From Paenibacillus sp. (GTDB lineage Bacteria; Bacillota; Bacilli; Paenibacillales; YIM-B00363): a stretch of DNA of 49,880 nt. Every line of letters begins with the position of its first letter. Position 1 is the first letter of the stretch. The stretch lies in assembly GCA_031181325.1 (NCBI GenBank), contig JAPSKX010000014.1:1-49880 (forward strand). Reading direction: 5' to 3'. Made by a program: the position numbers and the translations under genes. Of this stretch, positions 8,541 to 17,612 are shown one piece after another. A model generated the notes under the pieces. The model was not told the origin of the DNA. It saw nothing but the letters and a program-made list of their open reading frames with translations, and did no database searches.

Positions 8541-8576
8541 AAAACCTCCCGCGTCATTCCGACGTCGGGAGGTTTT
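8541..8576. terminator. Bidirectional terminator shared by the LtaS-family and MFS genes
   Basis: AAAACCTCCCG (8541-8551) pairs with CGGGAGGTTTT (8566-8576), with T-runs outside the stem on both strands. The stop codon of the minus-strand MFS gene (8554-8556) lies inside the loop, so the last MFS codons form one arm. Confidence 0.85.
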
Positions 8577-9738
8577 TCGGTTGCGCGGGAGCTCTCCATA
8601 AAGCGGCCCCTGCGGTTACATAGAGAAGAAAGAAGGCGCCGAGCAGCCAGAACATGCTCGACCTCGACACATGCTCGATCCCGAGTCCGCCGAGGTACGG
8701 TCCGACGATGCTGCCGAGGCTGAAGTGGATCGATGCGACGACGTTCGCGGTCGGCAGGCGCCCCTTCGGCAGCAGGTCGGCGGCGTACGCAAGGCCGAGG
8801 GAGTAGAATGAACCGACGAGCCCGCCGGCCAATGCGAACAGCGCGGCGACGGCATAGCCGTTGTCGCCCGCGAAGGGCACGCAAGCGAACGACGCGCCGC
8901 CGACGAGACCGCAAGCGAGAAGTACGGGCCGCCGGCCGACCCGATCGCTCAGCGTCCCGAGCGGCAGCTGCAGCGCCAGGCTGCCGAGCCCGATCGTCAG
9001 CAGCAACCAGGACACCTGGGCTTCCGGAAATCCGACCCGGAGCCCGTAGATCGGGAAGTTGCCGTTCATCGACGCTTCCATGTAGCCGTATAGGAATGCG
9101 GGAAGTAACGCGAACCAGGCGACGCGGTACACGGCGGCGACGCCCCCGCTCCCCCTCTCTCCCGCTTCCGCCATCGGCGCGGCGGACGGCAGCCGGAACA
9201 GCATCGCCAACGCGAGCAGCATCGAGACGGAGATCAGCGCGAAGGGCGCGATCTCCCCGAGCTTCAGCGCGTTCAGGCCGAGCGGTCCGATACTGAAGCC
9301 GATACCGTAGCACATCCCGTACAACGAGATGTAGCGGCCGCGCCGGTTCGCCGGGCTCGTCGTGACGATCCACAGCTGCGTCGCGTAGTGCAATGCGCTG
9401 TCTCCTATGCCGACCAGGAGGCGCAGCGCATACCATGCAGGCAGCGACGTCCAGAACGGGAAGGCGAACGAAGCCGCCGCCGCGAGCAGCAAGCCGGCGG
9501 CGATGACCGGCCGATATCCGAACCGGGCGACCGGTCGGCGGATGAAAAACATGGTGGCGAACGTACCGATGTATAATGCCGTGGAATTCAGGCCGTTCAT
9601 ACCGGCGGAGACGCCGTCCTGCTCGAGCAGGACGGTCAATAACGGAAGCAGCGCCCCTTGGTTATATCCTGCCGCGATACAGACGAACAGCAAGATGAAT
9701 AGATGACTAGGCTGCAGCGGTCGTTCGCGGTCATTCAC
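8554..9738 (-). CDS. MFS transporter, 12-TM, multidrug/YfkF-like
   Basis: 394-residue major facilitator protein with about twelve hydrophobic segments and MFS signatures after TM2 (RRPVARFGYRP) and in the second half (TLSDRVGRRPVLL). Start: GTG at 9738, inside GTGA shared with the stop of the upstream glycosyltransferase gene, with TTGAGG upstream. A longer frame reaching further 5' runs through the glycosyltransferase coding sequence and is rejected. Coupled expression suggests it could export a glycosylated product, or simply be a drug-efflux pump; the substrate cannot be read from the sequence. Confidence 0.88.
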   Translation of the reverse strand: MNDRERPLQPSHLFILLFVCIAAGYNQGALLPLLTVLLEQDGVSAGMNGLNSTALYIGTFATMFFIRRPVARFGYRPVIAAGLLLAAAASFAFPFWTSLPAWYALRLLVGIGDSALHYATQLWIVTTSPANRRGRYISLYGMCYGIGFSIGPLGLNALKLGEIAPFALISVSMLLALAMLFRLPSAAPMAEAGERGSGGVAAVYRVAWFALLPAFLYGYMEASMNGNFPIYGLRVGFPEAQVSWLLLTIGLGSLALQLPLGTLSDRVGRRPVLLACGLVGGASFACVPFAGDNGYAVAALFALAGGLVGSFYSLGLAYAADLLPKGRLPTANVVASIHFSLGSIVGPYLGGLGIEHVSRSSMFWLLGAFFLLYVTAGAALWRAPAQPKNLPTSE

Positions 9739-10907
9739 TGAAACATTCGCCTCAACTCTTCTAGAGAATAAAACGTGCCTCGCCAATATACGCCCTTCCG
9801 CGCGTGAGCGAGACTCACCGATCGCGCCAGCACCCATACGAGCATGTAAACGGAAATCGGGAGCGCGATCGCCTCCTCCCCCCGCTCGTCGTTGAACCGA
9901 CGTACATGTCGAAGATACGCGACGACGAGGAAGACGTCGGCCAACAGAAACAGCGCCAGCGCCGGGCCTCGGCTCCAGAACGGCGCCGTCAGCGGCAAGC
10001 CGAACCCGACGAGCTGTCCGAGCATCGCCGCAAGCGCCAAGGGCAAGCGATATCCGAAGCCCGAATATATGTTTTTCTCTAAGCCCCGTACGGCGTCCGA
10101 GAGCGTCGGATACCACTCGACCGCGATGCGCTTTACGCCGGCCAAGACGCGCTGCTTCCAACCGCCCCGCTTGATTAGCATGCCTAGCCGAAGATCGTCG
10201 TCCGGCCGCATCGAGAACGCCTTATGCGTACCGATGCCTTCGTACGCTTCCCGGCGCAGCAGGTTGAACGCCCCGACGCCGATCCCGTATTTCCGCTGCC
10301 CGTCTTGATTTCCCTTCCAAGGGGGGACGAGCAAGCAGAGACTGAACAAGAAGTAGTGCACGAACGCCTTCAGCCAAAACGACTTCGCTTCGAGCTTGGG
10401 CAACAGCGTGACGTGGTCGGCCCCTTGCTGCAGCGCATAGGCGACCGTGTCCCGAATTGCGTCCGGCTCGAACCGTACGTCGGCGTCCGTGAAAAGGATA
10501 AAGGAACCTCTCGATTGAAGGTAGCCTTGATATAACGCATGGTTTTTCCCGAGCCAGCCTTGCGGAAGCTGCGTTACGTGGATGACGCGCAGCGCCGGAC
10601 CCTGCTCCGGCCGCTTATCCGACCACGCCTTCAACGACTCCATTCGGGCGCCGGTGGCATCGCTGGACCGATCGTTCACGGCGATGATTTCGAGTCGCGG
10701 ATACGATTGCCGCAGCAGATGTCGAATCGTCTCCTGAATATTTTCTTGCTCCTCCTTCGCGGCGATAACGACGGAGACGAGGGGCGGCTTGACCGGCAGC
10801 GGCAGCTTCGACGGAACGTCGCGGATCGTCGGCAAGCCGAGCGTCGTGCGAACGAGGATCAATCCCCACAGTATGCAAATCGACAGCGCGACGATCAGCT
10901 CGAACAC
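9735..10907 (-). CDS. Membrane-associated family 2 glycosyltransferase
   Basis: 390-residue GT-A enzyme with an N-terminal membrane helix (about 2-20). The nucleotide-sugar site is VSVVIAAKEEQENI near 44-57, with Asp79 in VNDRSSD, the metal-binding DAD at 141-143, and LPQGWLGKNHA near 114-124. Further hydrophobic helices follow at about 170-190 and in the C-terminal third (about 275-365). The QGWxGKN pattern recalls CrtQ/HpnB-like enzymes that glycosylate lipidic acceptors such as carotenoids or hopanoids, but no carotenoid or hopanoid genes are nearby. Start GTG at 10907 with AAAGGGGG eight bases upstream. First gene of a two-gene operon with the MFS transporter. Confidence 0.85.
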   Translation of the reverse strand: MFELIVALSICILWGLILVRTTLGLPTIRDVPSKLPLPVKPPLVSVVIAAKEEQENIQETIRHLLRQSYPRLEIIAVNDRSSDATGARMESLKAWSDKRPEQGPALRVIHVTQLPQGWLGKNHALYQGYLQSRGSFILFTDADVRFEPDAIRDTVAYALQQGADHVTLLPKLEAKSFWLKAFVHYFLFSLCLLVPPWKGNQDGQRKYGIGVGAFNLLRREAYEGIGTHKAFSMRPDDDLRLGMLIKRGGWKQRVLAGVKRIAVEWYPTLSDAVRGLEKNIYSGFGYRLPLALAAMLGQLVGFGLPLTAPFWSRGPALALFLLADVFLVVAYLRHVRRFNDERGEEAIALPISVYMLVWVLARSVSLAHARKGVYWRGTFYSLEELRRMFQ

Positions 10908-10944
10908 CGGCGTGCCCCCTTTCCTTCAAGACCATAAGACTTAT

Positions 10945-10974
10945 ATTATATGACGCCTCCCCTTACGCACACAA
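10945..10974 (-). promoter_or_regulatory. Probable promoter of the glycosyltransferase-MFS operon
   Basis: Minus-strand TATAAT at 10945-10950 with TTGTGT at 10969-10974 (18-base spacer). The leader would be about 30 bases. The 152-bp gap to the next plus-strand gene holds nothing else I can name. Confidence 0.5.
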
Positions 10975-11059
10975 ATCCGCGGCCGTATGAATCGGGCGGG
11001 TTCGGGGAAGCGTATATCGGCACCGCCATTATAAAAATCGGAAAGGAGCATACACCGGT

Positions 11060-11200
11060 ATGAACCGAAAGCCGACGAAACGAAACGGCGAGAGGAAAGA
11101 ACGCGAGGAGCCGCTCGACGAGCGGATGGACGAGGTCGTCCACGCCGTGAAGCATACGTTCACGGGCGCGGGAACCGAGCAAGGCCGGATCGGTAAGTAA
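11060..11200 (+). CDS. Small highly charged protein, 46 aa, unknown function
   Basis: A short gene with a clear ribosome site (GAAAGGAG at 11041-11048) twelve bases before the ATG. The product has a very basic N-terminus (MNRKPTKRNGERKERE) followed by an acidic helix (EEPLDERMDEVVHAVKHTF) and a glycine-rich tail. No Cys, no signal peptide, no membrane segment. It is on the plus strand and convergent with the HD-domain gene, 26 bp away. Coding status rests on the ribosome site and sensible composition. No function is proposed. Confidence 0.6.
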   Translation: MNRKPTKRNGERKEREEPLDERMDEVVHAVKHTFTGAGTEQGRIGK

Positions 11201-11226
11201 CGCGCTTACATCAGGGGGGATCGGCT

Positions 11227-11826
11227 TCATTTCTCCGGTCCGGACTCCGAATCGACCGCCGCGACGCGGATGTCCCACCCGGCGGCTTTCGCGAACGACA
11301 GCTTCTTCTCGATCCGCGCCTCATGCGCGGCGGGATCGAAGCCGCCGATCCGTACCGTCCAAGCGCTCGATTCTCGATCCGCGTCGACGGAGGCGATGGC
11401 GGCTTCCTGCCGGTGCTCGTAGTCGAACGCGTCGGCGAGCCGGAGCAGGACCGCCAATCGGGCCATCGCGCGGCCTTCCTTCCCGGCGTAACGCTTCGGA
11501 TCGAGCATCGACCGCTTCCGGTGATTCAGCGCCAGCCACGCGGCCGCTTCGCGCTCCCGCTCCGGCAGCTCCCGAGCGAGTACGTCGTGAGTAATGAGAT
11601 AAGCGCTATGGATATGGTGCGTCCGCTCGTCGACATAGTGGCCGATATCGTGCGTCAACGCCGCGAAGCGCAGCAGCCCGAGGCACTCCGCCTTGCAGCC
11701 GGCAACGCCGCAGACGCCTTCGAACAACCGTACCGCAAGCCGTTCGACGTGCAGCGCGTGGTCCTTCTCAAGCCCGTACTTATCCAACAGCCGCAGCCCG
11801 ATCTCGCGCAATCTATCCCCTTGCAT
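11227..11826 (-). CDS. HD-domain phosphohydrolase, Ppx/GppA C-terminal-like
   Basis: 199-residue cytosolic protein with an HD metal site: His26 (ALHVERLA), His59-Asp60 (LTHDIGHY), a following His cluster (THHIHSAYLI), and a distal Asp in LADAFDYEH. The layout resembles the HD module found at the C-terminus of exopolyphosphatase/GppA proteins and in free-standing HD proteins of Firmicutes. Nucleotide or polyphosphate hydrolysis is likely but the substrate is unknown. ATG at 11826 with GGGAAG upstream. It is divergent from moaB across 81 bp. Confidence 0.8.
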   Translation of the reverse strand: MQGDRLREIGLRLLDKYGLEKDHALHVERLAVRLFEGVCGVAGCKAECLGLLRFAALTHDIGHYVDERTHHIHSAYLITHDVLARELPEREREAAAWLALNHRKRSMLDPKRYAGKEGRAMARLAVLLRLADAFDYEHRQEAAIASVDADRESSAWTVRIGGFDPAAHEARIEKKLSFAKAAGWDIRVAAVDSESGPEK

Positions 11827-11907
11827 AGTTTCTTCCCGCCCCGCCGTTTGGTATAGTTACCCTATCATTTGTTACTCTTACGATAACGAAACGAAGGAGA
11901 ACTGTCC

Positions 11908-12444
11908 ATGCTCACGTCCGATCCGAATGAATTGCCCTCCGTCGAGCAGCATCGTAGCGAGGCCCCCTCGACCGTACGTTGTATGGTCGTGACCGTGTCC
12001 GACACGCGCACGCCGGACACCGACAAGAGCGGCGCCTTAATGAAGGAGCTGTTACGCGAAGCGGGGTACGAGATCGCTAGATACGAGATCGTGAAGGACG
12101 AGTACGAACAAATTCGGGGAATCATCGAAGAAGCGGCCGCCGATCCGGCGGTAGAGGCGATTCTGTTCAACGGCGGCACCGGCATCGCGCCGAGGGACAC
12201 GACTTACGAAGCGGTCAGGGACTCGCTGGACAAGGAGATGCCCGGGTTCGGCGAAATCTTCCGATACCTCAGCTTCGCGGAAGATATCGGCGCCGCGGCG
12301 ATGCTGAGCCGCGCCGTCGCCGGGGTCGTCGGCCGGACGGCGGTGTTCTCGACGCCGGGCTCGAGCGGAGCCGTGAAGCTTGCCATGACGCGGCTCATCG
12401 TGCCGGAGCTCCGCCATGTCATGCGGGAAATATATAAGAAGTAA
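11908..12444 (+). CDS. moaB: Molybdenum cofactor biosynthesis protein MoaB
   Basis: 178-residue MoaB/MogA-family protein, which adenylylates molybdopterin before molybdate insertion. Family marks: VVTVSDTR near 27-34, FNGGTGIAPRDTT at 87-99, and the later RAVAGVVGRTAVFSTPGSSGAVKLAM block with the PG-S motif. The first 20 residues look like a poorly conserved extension. ATG at 11908 follows GAAGGAG. No other molybdopterin genes are in the window, so it is a lone gene here. Its end is only 18 bp from the convergent UPF0316 gene. Confidence 0.92.
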   Translation: MLTSDPNELPSVEQHRSEAPSTVRCMVVTVSDTRTPDTDKSGALMKELLREAGYEIARYEIVKDEYEQIRGIIEEAAADPAVEAILFNGGTGIAPRDTTYEAVRDSLDKEMPGFGEIFRYLSFAEDIGAAAMLSRAVAGVVGRTAVFSTPGSSGAVKLAMTRLIVPELRHVMREIYKK

Positions 12445-12462
12445 ACCAACGTCCGACGTCCG

Positions 12463-12987
12463 CTAGCGCTGGATGCGGCGCACCCAGAAGCCGCCCTTGA
12501 AAAACTTAGGCTCGTACGAGACGATGAACGCCTTCGGGGACAGCTCGTTCAGCTGCCGCATCAAAAGTTTTTCGTTGCTGCGTTTCACGAGCACCTGCAT
12601 CATCAGTCTCTTGCCGTCCTTGCCGTCCGCGACCCAGGACGTCACGCCATACCCCATCGCTCGAAGCTGCGGCGGCAGTTCCGTCTCGAGCGAGTCGACG
12701 ATGACTTGCACCTGCGAATACCCGAGCGCGAGCCGCTCTTCGATGCGCCCGCCCATATAGACGCCGACGCCGTACCCTAGACAGTACGCCGCAACGTTCC
12801 ACGGGTTGTCGAGACGATCCAAGACGAGCGTCAGCCCCATTAAGTAAATAAACACTTCCATTACGGAAAGGACAGAGGCCAAGGCCTTCTGTCCTTTGAT
12901 CGTTAATATCATGCGAAGCGTGAACAACGAGACGTATACGACGTTAATCCCGATGATGATGAGCGCGAACGTCAGCGCTTGCCACAT
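12463..12987 (-). CDS. UPF0316 membrane protein (DUF5698 + DUF2179)
   Basis: 174-residue protein with three N-terminal membrane helices (about 4-24, 36-58, 64-84) and a cytosolic C-terminal DUF2179 domain (about 90-170), matching the UPF0316/YebE family. ATG at 12987 is six bases after the ectD stop, with AAGGGA inside the end of ectD, so it reads as the last gene of the ectoine operon. DUF2179 domains also end YitT-family proteins. No biochemical role is established to my knowledge. A link to osmotic or ion homeostasis is suggested only by operon position. Confidence 0.88.
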   Translation of the reverse strand: MWQALTFALIIIGINVVYVSLFTLRMILTIKGQKALASVLSVMEVFIYLMGLTLVLDRLDNPWNVAAYCLGYGVGVYMGGRIEERLALGYSQVQVIVDSLETELPPQLRAMGYGVTSWVADGKDGKRLMMQVLVKRSNEKLLMRQLNELSPKAFIVSYEPKFFKGGFWVRRIQR

Positions 12988-12993
12988 GTTGTC

Positions 12994-13875
12994 TCAATCC
13001 CTTGTCGCGATATAGTCCGGGCGCGGCTTCGCCGAGGCGAACGGCGCAGTCAGCTTATTGTCGACGCTGTTGAATACGAAGAAGGCGTTGCTGCGCGGAT
13101 AGGGCGTAATGTTGCTGTTGGAGCCGTGCATGATGTTGCAATCGAAAAAGACGACGGACCCCGCGCGTCCGGCCGGCTGCTCGATCCGGCTTCGCTCCAC
13201 GAGCCAGGACAAGCTACCCTCGTCCGGCACGCCGAACACTTGCCGCCGGAGAGAATTTTCGAAATTGTTCTCCGGGGTCTCTCCCACGCAAGCAATGAAA
13301 TGCTTATGCGAGCCCGGGATCACCATCAGCGGTCCGTTGAACGGATAGTTGTCGCTGAGCGCGATGGAGCACGAGAGCGCCCGCATCCGCGGCATGCCGT
13401 CCTCCGTGTGCCACGTTTCGAAGTCGGAATGCCACTGGAACTCTTTCCCTTTGAAGCCCGGCTTGAAGTTAATGCGCGATTGGTGTACGTAGACGTCGCT
13501 GCCCAAGATTTGCTTCGCCGCGCTCACCAGCTTAGGGTGCTCCGAAAGCGCTCGGAATACTACATTGTCCCGATGCACGGCGAAGATCGACCGCACCTCG
13601 TCGCCGTCCGGCTCCAGAATGATCTCGGGCTTCCGGATGCCGCGGCTTTCCTCGAGAAGGCGCTTCAGCTCTTCCTGGAGCGCCGCCGTTTCCGCTTCGT
13701 CGAAGAATCGTTCCGCGAACAGGTACCCGTCCGCCTCGTATGCGGTCAGATCCTCCCTCGTCAGCGGTCCGTCGAACGCATTCCGGTAAACGACGGGGTC
13801 TTGCCGCTCTAGGATGCGAGGTTTCGCTTCGATGCGAGAAGGATACAAGTCGATTACAGTGTCTTTCGTCGCCAT
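12994..13875 (-). CDS. ectD: Ectoine hydroxylase
   Basis: 293-residue Fe(II)/2-oxoglutarate dioxygenase that converts ectoine to 5-hydroxyectoine. The EctD signature is plain at about 146-162 (FQWHSDFETWHTEDGMP), giving iron ligands His149 and Asp151. The third ligand is the His in NIMHGSNSN near 250. The length fits the family (about 300). The ATG at 13875 is preceded by AAAGGAGAGG. A longer in-frame extension upstream is shadow sequence over ectC. It follows ectC by 41 bp and precedes UPF0316 by 6 bp. All catalytic residues appear present, so both ectoine and hydroxyectoine should be made. Confidence 0.95.
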   Translation of the reverse strand: MATKDTVIDLYPSRIEAKPRILERQDPVVYRNAFDGPLTREDLTAYEADGYLFAERFFDEAETAALQEELKRLLEESRGIRKPEIILEPDGDEVRSIFAVHRDNVVFRALSEHPKLVSAAKQILGSDVYVHQSRINFKPGFKGKEFQWHSDFETWHTEDGMPRMRALSCSIALSDNYPFNGPLMVIPGSHKHFIACVGETPENNFENSLRRQVFGVPDEGSLSWLVERSRIEQPAGRAGSVVFFDCNIMHGSNSNITPYPRSNAFFVFNSVDNKLTAPFASAKPRPDYIATRD

Positions 13876-13916
13876 TGATCTACCTCTCCTTTGCATGGAA
13901 ATTGATCGTCTCGCCC

Positions 13917-14300
13917 TTATGTAAGCAGCGGGTAAGCCCCTTCTTCGTCGTGCGTCTCCCGCCCCGTGCACGGCGGATTGAACACGCAGACGACGCGCAG
14001 ATCCTTCTTGACCTCGATGCGGTGCTTGTCGCGCGCGTTCAAGAGATACATCGTACCGGGCACGATGTCGTACGTCTCGCCCGTCTCCCGATCCGTGAGC
14101 GTCGCTTCGCCTTCGATGCAATATACCGCTTCGATATGGTTCTTATACCACATATCCGTGACCGTCCCGGCGTACATGACCGTATCGTGAAGCGAAAATC
14201 CGACGCCGTCGTCCTTCAACACGAGACGACGGCTCTCCCACGTCTCCGCCTTCACGTCTCGATCCGTGCCTTGAATGCTCTTCAGGTTTCTTACGATCAT
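13917..14300 (-). CDS. ectC: Ectoine synthase
   Basis: 127-residue cupin that cyclises N-gamma-acetyl-diaminobutyrate to ectoine. The start MIVRNL and the segments [20 protein letters not shown] (about 51-70) and [16 protein letters not shown] are characteristic of EctC and carry the cupin metal ligands. Length equals that of known enzymes. Its ATG overlaps the last bases of ectB (14297-14300), indicating coupled translation. Cytosolic, third step of the ectABCD pathway. Confidence 0.96.
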   Translation of the reverse strand: MIVRNLKSIQGTDRDVKAETWESRRLVLKDDGVGFSLHDTVMYAGTVTDMWYKNHIEAVYCIEGEATLTDRETGETYDIVPGTMYLLNARDKHRIEVKKDLRVVCVFNPPCTGRETHDEEGAYPLLT

Positions 14301-15607
14301 GCGCGTTCGCTCCCCTTTCGCGTGGCCACGGCTGCGGCGATCGACGCTTCGATGCGCGCGAACCCATCGCTTAATCCCTCGTCGTCGATCACGAGCGGCG
14401 GCAGCAGCTTGAACACCTCGTCGTTCGGCCCCGACGTCTCCATGATGACGCCTCGAGCGAACGCCTCCTTGCAGACGAGCCCCGCCAGCTCGGCGTCGCC
14501 GCAGGCGATGCCTTGGATAAAGCCGCGTCCCCGATGCGAGCCCTGCAGCGCCGAATACTTTTCAACCATATCCGTCAGAAATACCCGAATCCGTTCGCTC
14601 TTGCGCAGCGTCTCGGCTTCCAGCGCGCCGTCCGCCCAATACGCGCGAAGCGCCGCCTCCGCCGTCACGAACGCCAGATTGTTGCCGCGGAACGTGCCGT
14701 TGTGCTCGCCCGGCGACCACCGATCGAGATCGGGCTTCAGGAGCGTCAGCGCGAGCGGCAGTCCGAAGCCGCCGATCGACTTCGACAGCGTGACGATGTC
14801 CGGCCGGATGCCCGCCGGCTCGAAGCTGAAGAACGTGCCGGTCCGGCCGCAGCCGACTTGAATGTCGTCGACGATTAGCAACATATCGTACTTCCGGCAG
14901 ATCGCTTCGATCCGCTTCAGCCACCCGAACGAAGCGGCGTTCAGTCCGCCCTCGCCCTGCACCGTCTCCACGATAACCGCGGCGGGCAACTCCATGCCGC
15001 TGCCTCCGTCCTGGAGGAAGCGCTCGAGATAAGCGGCCGTGTCGACCTCGTCGCCGAAGTACCGATCGAACGGCATCGAGACGGCGTTCGTCAGCGGTAC
15101 GCCGGCGCCGCCCCGCTTGAAGCCGTTGCCGGTGACGGCGAGCGAGCCGAGCGTCATGCCGTGGAAGCCGTTCGTAAAGCTGAGGATCGTCTGCCGCCCC
15201 TTCACCTTCCGGGCCAGCTTCAGCGCGGCTTCGACCGCGTTCGTGCCCGTCGGACCGGGAAACATGACCTTGTAATTCATCTTTCGGGGGCGCAGCACCA
15301 CATCCTCGAACGTCGTCAGCAAGCGGCGCTTCGCCTCCGTCGCCATATCGAGGCTGTGCGTCACGCCGTCGTCCGTCACGTACCGAATCAGCTGTTCCTT
15401 CAAGAGCGGATGATTATGCCCATAGTTGAGCGCGCCGGCGCCGGCGAAGAAGTCCAGATACTCTCTGCCGTCCGCGTCCCACATCTTGTACCCTCTCGCC
15501 TTCGCGAACAACGTCGGGAACCCGCGGCAATAGCTGCGCACCTCGGACTCCAGCTTCGCGAACACGTCCAACGACGAACCCGATTTCGGTACCGTTACGA
15601 TGCTCAT
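14297..15607 (-). CDS. ectB: Diaminobutyrate-2-oxoglutarate aminotransferase
   Basis: 436-residue class III aminotransferase making L-2,4-diaminobutyrate from aspartate semialdehyde and glutamate. Recognisable features: [20 protein letters not shown] near 42-61, [17 protein letters not shown] for cofactor phosphate binding, the metal/cofactor loop [12 protein letters not shown], and the Schiff-base lysine in [12 protein letters not shown]. Size and context (between ectA and ectC) select EctB over other class III enzymes. ATG at 15607 with AAGGAGATGAACGC upstream. Twelve bases separate it from ectA. Confidence 0.95.
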   Translation of the reverse strand: MSIVTVPKSGSSLDVFAKLESEVRSYCRGFPTLFAKARGYKMWDADGREYLDFFAGAGALNYGHNHPLLKEQLIRYVTDDGVTHSLDMATEAKRRLLTTFEDVVLRPRKMNYKVMFPGPTGTNAVEAALKLARKVKGRQTILSFTNGFHGMTLGSLAVTGNGFKRGGAGVPLTNAVSMPFDRYFGDEVDTAAYLERFLQDGGSGMELPAAVIVETVQGEGGLNAASFGWLKRIEAICRKYDMLLIVDDIQVGCGRTGTFFSFEPAGIRPDIVTLSKSIGGFGLPLALTLLKPDLDRWSPGEHNGTFRGNNLAFVTAEAALRAYWADGALEAETLRKSERIRVFLTDMVEKYSALQGSHRGRGFIQGIACGDAELAGLVCKEAFARGVIMETSGPNDEVFKLLPPLVIDDEGLSDGFARIEASIAAAVATRKGSERA

Positions 15608-15619
15608 GCGTTCATCTCC

Positions 15620-16138
15620 TTAGGTTTGGTATGAGATCGGCCCGATGCGATACAACTCTTCCTTCTCGTGCGCGCCGTCCGGGAACTGCTCCGCCTCGAA
15701 GCCCGACCGGATGTCGCAATCGACCCCGGCATCCCGGGCGAAGCCGAGAAACAACGCCCGCGAGGCGACGTTCGACGGCGAGACGGTCGCTTCGACATAC
15801 CGAATATCCGCGTTCTCCGGTCGCCGCAGCACGTGTTCGAGCAAGCGCCGCGCGAGTCCGCGGCCTCTCGCCGATGCGTCGACGGCGATCTGCCAGACGA
15901 ACCACGTGTCTTGCCGTTCGGGATGACGAAATCCGGTCACGAAGCCTACCGCGCCGCCCTCGAGCTCCGCGACGGCGCAGGTGCGCCGAAAATACTTCCC
16001 CAGCAACAAGTAACAATACGGCGTGTTCAGGTCGAGCTTGCCGGAGTCCCGGGCGACGCGCCAGAGCGAGCCGCCGTCGGTATCGTCCGGCATGCGAATC
16101 GTCACGCGTTCCGTGGTAAGCAGGAATAATCCCTCCAT
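15620..16138 (-). CDS. ectA: Diaminobutyrate acetyltransferase
   Basis: 172-residue GNAT enzyme forming N-gamma-acetyl-L-2,4-diaminobutyrate. The acetyl-CoA site VDASARGRGLARRLLEHVL lies near 84-102, and LDLNTPYCYLLL near 35-46 is typical of EctA. Start is somewhat uncertain. The ATG at 16138 has only a weak upstream site (CGGAAA), while GGAGGG occurs inside codons 2-3, so initiation slightly downstream at a non-ATG codon is possible. First biosynthetic gene after the ehuA transporter gene, 15 bp away. Confidence 0.92.
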   Translation of the reverse strand: MEGLFLLTTERVTIRMPDDTDGGSLWRVARDSGKLDLNTPYCYLLLGKYFRRTCAVAELEGGAVGFVTGFRHPERQDTWFVWQIAVDASARGRGLARRLLEHVLRRPENADIRYVEATVSPSNVASRALFLGFARDAGVDCDIRSGFEAEQFPDGAHEKEELYRIGPISYQT

Positions 16139-16153
16139 TTTCCGAAAATGTGG

Positions 16154-16939
16154 CTATACCTCCAGCTTTCCTCGGAACCGCTGGAGGAACGCTCGCAGCC
16201 GCTCGCTCTCCGGCGTGTCGAAGATGCGATCCGGCGGCCCCTCCTCCACGATGCGTCCTTCGTCGAAGAAAACGACGCGATCGGCGACGTCGCGCGCGAA
16301 AGCCATCTCGTGCGTGATGAGCAGCATCGCCGTCTCGCCCTCCTCGGCGATCTCCGCGATGACGGCAAGCACCTCGCCGACAAGCTCCGGATCGAGCGCG
16401 GACGTCGGCTCGTCGAACAGAAGCACCTTCGGTTTCATCACGAGCGCCCGGGCGATGGCGACGCGCTGCTTCTGTCCCCCGGACAGTTGCGCGGGATACG
16501 CGTCGAGCTTATCCGCGAGGCCGACCTTCTCGAGCATCGAGACGGCCCTCTCTTGCGCCTCCGCTTTCGGCAGCCCGAGCACATGCACAGGCGCCTCCAT
16601 ACAGTTGCGCAGAATCGTGAGGTGCGGGAATAAGTTGAAATGCTGGAACACCATGCCGATGTCGCCCCGAAGGCGGTGCAGATGCTTCTCGCTCGCCCGG
16701 ACGGTCCGGCCGCCTCGGATTTCCTGCCATAACGGTTCGCCGTTCACTTCGATCGTTCCGGCCGTCGGCTCCTCTAACGTCATGAGCAGCCGGGCGATCG
16801 TCGTCTTGCCGGACCCGCTCGGCCCGATGACGGCCACCTTCTCCCCGGGGGAGATATCCAGATCGACGCCCCGCAGCACGTGCAGGTTGCCGAACCGCTT
16901 CTCGACGCCCCGGTATCTTACGATCGGAGATGCGTTCAT
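16154..16939 (-). CDS. ehuA: Ectoine/hydroxyectoine ABC transporter ATPase
   Basis: 261-residue polar-amino-acid-type ATPase. Walker [10 protein letters not shown] at 39-47, Q-loop [11 protein letters not shown], signature LSGGQKQR, Walker [13 protein letters not shown], and H-loop LLITHEM are all intact. ATG at 16939 overlaps the ehuD stop (ATGA); a longer upstream frame is rejected because it runs through ehuD. Assignment to ectoine import rests on the adjacent EhuB-like binding protein and the ect genes; by itself the ATPase could serve any amino-acid importer. Confidence 0.92.
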   Translation of the reverse strand: MNASPIVRYRGVEKRFGNLHVLRGVDLDISPGEKVAVIGPSGSGKTTIARLLMTLEEPTAGTIEVNGEPLWQEIRGGRTVRASEKHLHRLRGDIGMVFQHFNLFPHLTILRNCMEAPVHVLGLPKAEAQERAVSMLEKVGLADKLDAYPAQLSGGQKQRVAIARALVMKPKVLLFDEPTSALDPELVGEVLAVIAEIAEEGETAMLLITHEMAFARDVADRVVFFDEGRIVEEGPPDRIFDTPESERLRAFLQRFRGKLEV

Positions 16940-17610
16940 TGCGGCTTCACCTCCCGATTCAACCTCGTCTCGAGCCGTCGGAACAGGTAAGACGAAGGCA
17001 AGCTGAGTAATAAGAAAATCATCCCGGTCAATGTATACGCCTCGATATACCGGAAATTCGCCGAACCGTACAGCTTCGCTTGCAGCAGCATCTCCGGAAG
17101 GGCGATGACGAGCAGCACCGGCGTTTCCTTGAACATCATAATGAAGTAGTTTCCGAGCACCGGCACGATCGGCGGAATCGCTTGCGGCAGCACGATGTTC
17201 AACCAGGTTTTCGCCCGTCCGAAGTTCAACGCCCGAGCCGCCTCCCATTGTCCCTTCGGCACGTTGTCGATGCCCGCCCGATACACCTCGGACAAATACG
17301 TCGCGTAATGCAGGCCCAGCGCCGTAATGCCGGCCGTGTACTTATCGATGCGGACGGGCGCGATTTCCGGCAAAGCGAAGTACAGGAAGAACGCCTGCAC
17401 GAGCAGCGGCGTGCAGCGAATGAAATCGATGACGAGCCCGGCGGCGCCGGATACGACCTTGACGTTCGATCTGCGCAGCATGGCGAATCCGAGGCCCGCG
17501 AACATCGCGACCAAGAATCCCGCGACGGTAATCGCGACGGTCGTCTTGGCGCCTTGCAGCAGCAGCGGAAGCACTTCGGCGGCGGCGGACCAGCTCCATT
17601 TGTCGGCCAT
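16936..17610 (-). CDS. ehuD: Ectoine/hydroxyectoine ABC transporter permease EhuD
   Basis: 224-residue His/Glu/Gln/Arg/opine-type (HisM/Q family) permease with about five membrane helices. The ATPase-docking EAA-like loop is [26 protein letters not shown] in the middle of the protein. The preferred ATG at 17610 is preceded by GGGGAGGA. The gene abuts ehuC (2-bp gap) and overlaps ehuA by four bases. Which of the two permeases is called EhuC or EhuD is by order only. Confidence 0.9.
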   Translation of the reverse strand: MADKWSWSAAAEVLPLLLQGAKTTVAITVAGFLVAMFAGLGFAMLRRSNVKVVSGAAGLVIDFIRCTPLLVQAFFLYFALPEIAPVRIDKYTAGITALGLHYATYLSEVYRAGIDNVPKGQWEAARALNFGRAKTWLNIVLPQAIPPIVPVLGNYFIMMFKETPVLLVIALPEMLLQAKLYGSANFRYIEAYTLTGMIFLLLSLPSSYLFRRLETRLNREVKPQ

Positions 17611-17612
17611 CG

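Noticed and set aside
11827..11907. Possible riboswitch upstream of moaB (Moco-type)
   Set aside because: Only 81 bp separate the divergent genes, too short for a Moco riboswitch, and no conserved stem pattern is visible.
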